Of a DNA stretch of 64,000 bases, positions 62,616-64,000 are shown piece after piece (position 1 is the first letter of the stretch; each line of letters begins with the position of its first letter). The translations under genes and the position numbers were made by a program. The notes beneath the pieces were generated by a model. The model saw only the letters and a program-made list of their open reading frames with translations, did no database searches and had not been told where the DNA came from. The stretch comes from Atrichornis clamosus (Eukaryota > Chordata > Aves > Passeriformes > Menuridae): positions 172,095-236,094 of the forward strand of contig WBMZ01000392.1 in the NCBI GenBank assembly GCA_013400975.1. Direction: 5' to 3'.

Positions 62616-64000
62616 CAGGAGTTTATAGGGTTTTTCAGGAGATTTTTGAGAAGTGGGGATACGTTATTCTAGTAATGATCGTATAACTAGGAAGATTAAC
62701 CAAGTAATAATCCAAAGCATCTAATATTTCGAATAGCAGCTGTTATTCTCAAAGGATATTAAAATTCTATCAGGGCTACCAAATTATCAGTAAGGTTATC
62801 CACTGGCAGAAACACAGGTGCACGTGCATATATCCCTGCAAACTTTGGGGTAGAGGGGCAGGATCAACAGGTAAAAGTAGAGGAACAACCTAGCCCTCTC
62901 TCAGGTGTATGAGGTGATCCCTGACATAGAGATATGACAAGTGGACTCAGCCAGTAATGAATGAAAGGCAGCTTGGCCATTGAGCAAGATGGCCAGGCCT
63001 TGAGACTCTGAAATTTCTAGGAAATTCATTCACGAGTATTCACTGAGCAAGGTCTCTCCAAGAGGAAATCCCACAGATTTGACTTTCCACATTTTCTTTC
63101 TTTACCTCTAATTTCTATAATCCTGTTTCTACCAACTGGCTTGAACCCATCTCAATTCTATGAATAATCTGCTCTGAAGTCATTTCTCAGCAGACAGTGA
63201 GTAAATGCCCTCACCACCTCCTCCCATGACCCAGTGTCTCTGTGTGTGTTTTTCTAGTAAAACTCATGATTCCACAATAATTTAAGACTAAAAACTCTAA
63301 CTTTGTTAACCCATAAGCAGAAGGAAAATTAGAGGAAAATAAAGAAAATAATGAAATAATCAATTAAAATTTGCAGAGGAGAAATATTGAAGTACAGAGG
63401 GGTATAAAGTTTTTCTCATGTTTTGGATCAGTCTGGGTCTACAATATCTACTCTTGTGGTGTTACTGTAGGCAGATGACAAAAACATTGCTGTGTGAATG
63501 ACTTCTTTGCACAGGAAGGAGATTCAAGACTGTTTTCTGAGAAACTTGGACAAGTTATCTTTTGAAAGCTATCAGAGAAGGTGAGATAAGTAAATGACTG
63601 TGTGACCAAAAGTTCAGGTAGTAAGTAGTATCTTTTCTCCTACCCAGGCTTCTTGTGCTGCTGTTAATATAAAAATATTTAGATAGATTTGTTTTAGAAA
63701 CAGGGATCTAAATTTCTCAGTCCAAACAAAGTAGTATTTTTCTTCTACCCACAATGAAAAACAAATAATCCAAAATCCTAAGTCTCTGATCTAGTTCTTT
63801 GACAGGTTTTTCAGATAATGGTAGGGGTAACTAGGTGAGACTCAGCAGCTGATGTTTTAAAAGTGTTTAGCTTTTCTTAGAAGCTCTGGCTACAAATCCC
63901 TCACAATCAACAAAGACTTTCCTCTTTGCAGTCATGTATAAATATGTATGTGAAGTTTGATCCTTCTCTTCCTTAATTATGTGTCAAATCTTCCTTGTAA
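62616..64000. other. Gene-free AT-rich stretch
   Basis: Nothing is recognised. TTCTATGA occurs near 63156-63164 after CTTGAACCCATCTCAA and recalls a CR1 tail, but no upstream CR1 sequence supports it. Confidence 0.55.

Noticed and set aside
63140..63165. TTCTATGA preceded by a CCCATCTCAA segment, as in a CR1 3' end
   Set aside because: No CR1 3'UTR sequence precedes it, so the octamer is likely coincidence.
1..64000. CRISPR arrays, operons, insertion sequences, riboswitches, tRNA or rRNA genes
   Set aside because: No regularly spaced direct repeats, coding clusters or structured RNA signatures. Composition and repeats are those of a vertebrate nuclear genome.

Overview
The window reads as AT-rich vertebrate nuclear DNA, most likely from a bird. 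The evidence is the repeat content. There are three 3' fragments of CR1 LINEs that end in the family's ATTCTATGA-like tail. There are also pieces of an avian-type endogenous retroviral LTR whose 3' end reads like GGGGTTAAACCACGACA. No feature of a bacterial, phage or organellar genome is visible: no operon, no dense coding, no rRNA or tRNA gene, no CRISPR array. Species cannot be settled from this window.

Layout. 1-5.0 kb is unrecognised AT-rich sequence. About 5.0-5.7 kb is a sense-oriented ERV LTR. 7.18-7.66 kb is a CR1 3' end. 7.7-23.6 kb is mostly single-copy-looking, with two possible ancient repeats (14.3 and 16.7-17.1 kb). 23.59-23.79 kb is a second, different CR1 tail. 24-29 kb is unrecognised apart from a TA microsatellite. 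29.30-29.42 kb is a short antisense piece of the same LTR family. 29.4-52.9 kb has no recognisable repeat beyond simple sequence and one weak ancient-repeat candidate. 52.95-53.71 kb is a CR1 ORF2/3'UTR copy with a large internal deletion. 53.7-64 kb is again unrecognised apart from a possible LTR remnant at 62.5 kb.

No protein-coding gene could be identified. The longest open frames are about 130-160 codons. Those that can be explained are antisense to the LTR, parts of the dead CR1, or complements of purine-rich tracts; the rest match nothing I know. The window therefore looks like a gene desert or the inside of a very large intron. Six positions on the + strand pair a plausible splice acceptor with a plausible donor (24.5, 30.3, 41.1, 47.1, 51.2 and 59.9 kb). 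I list them as weak exon candidates because a real non-coding or alternatively spliced transcript could use them, but decoy pairs are common in DNA of this length. Several inverted repeats and homeodomain-like AT-rich blocks could be cis-regulatory elements, which only cross-species alignment can show. I did not find a convincing new biological system here.
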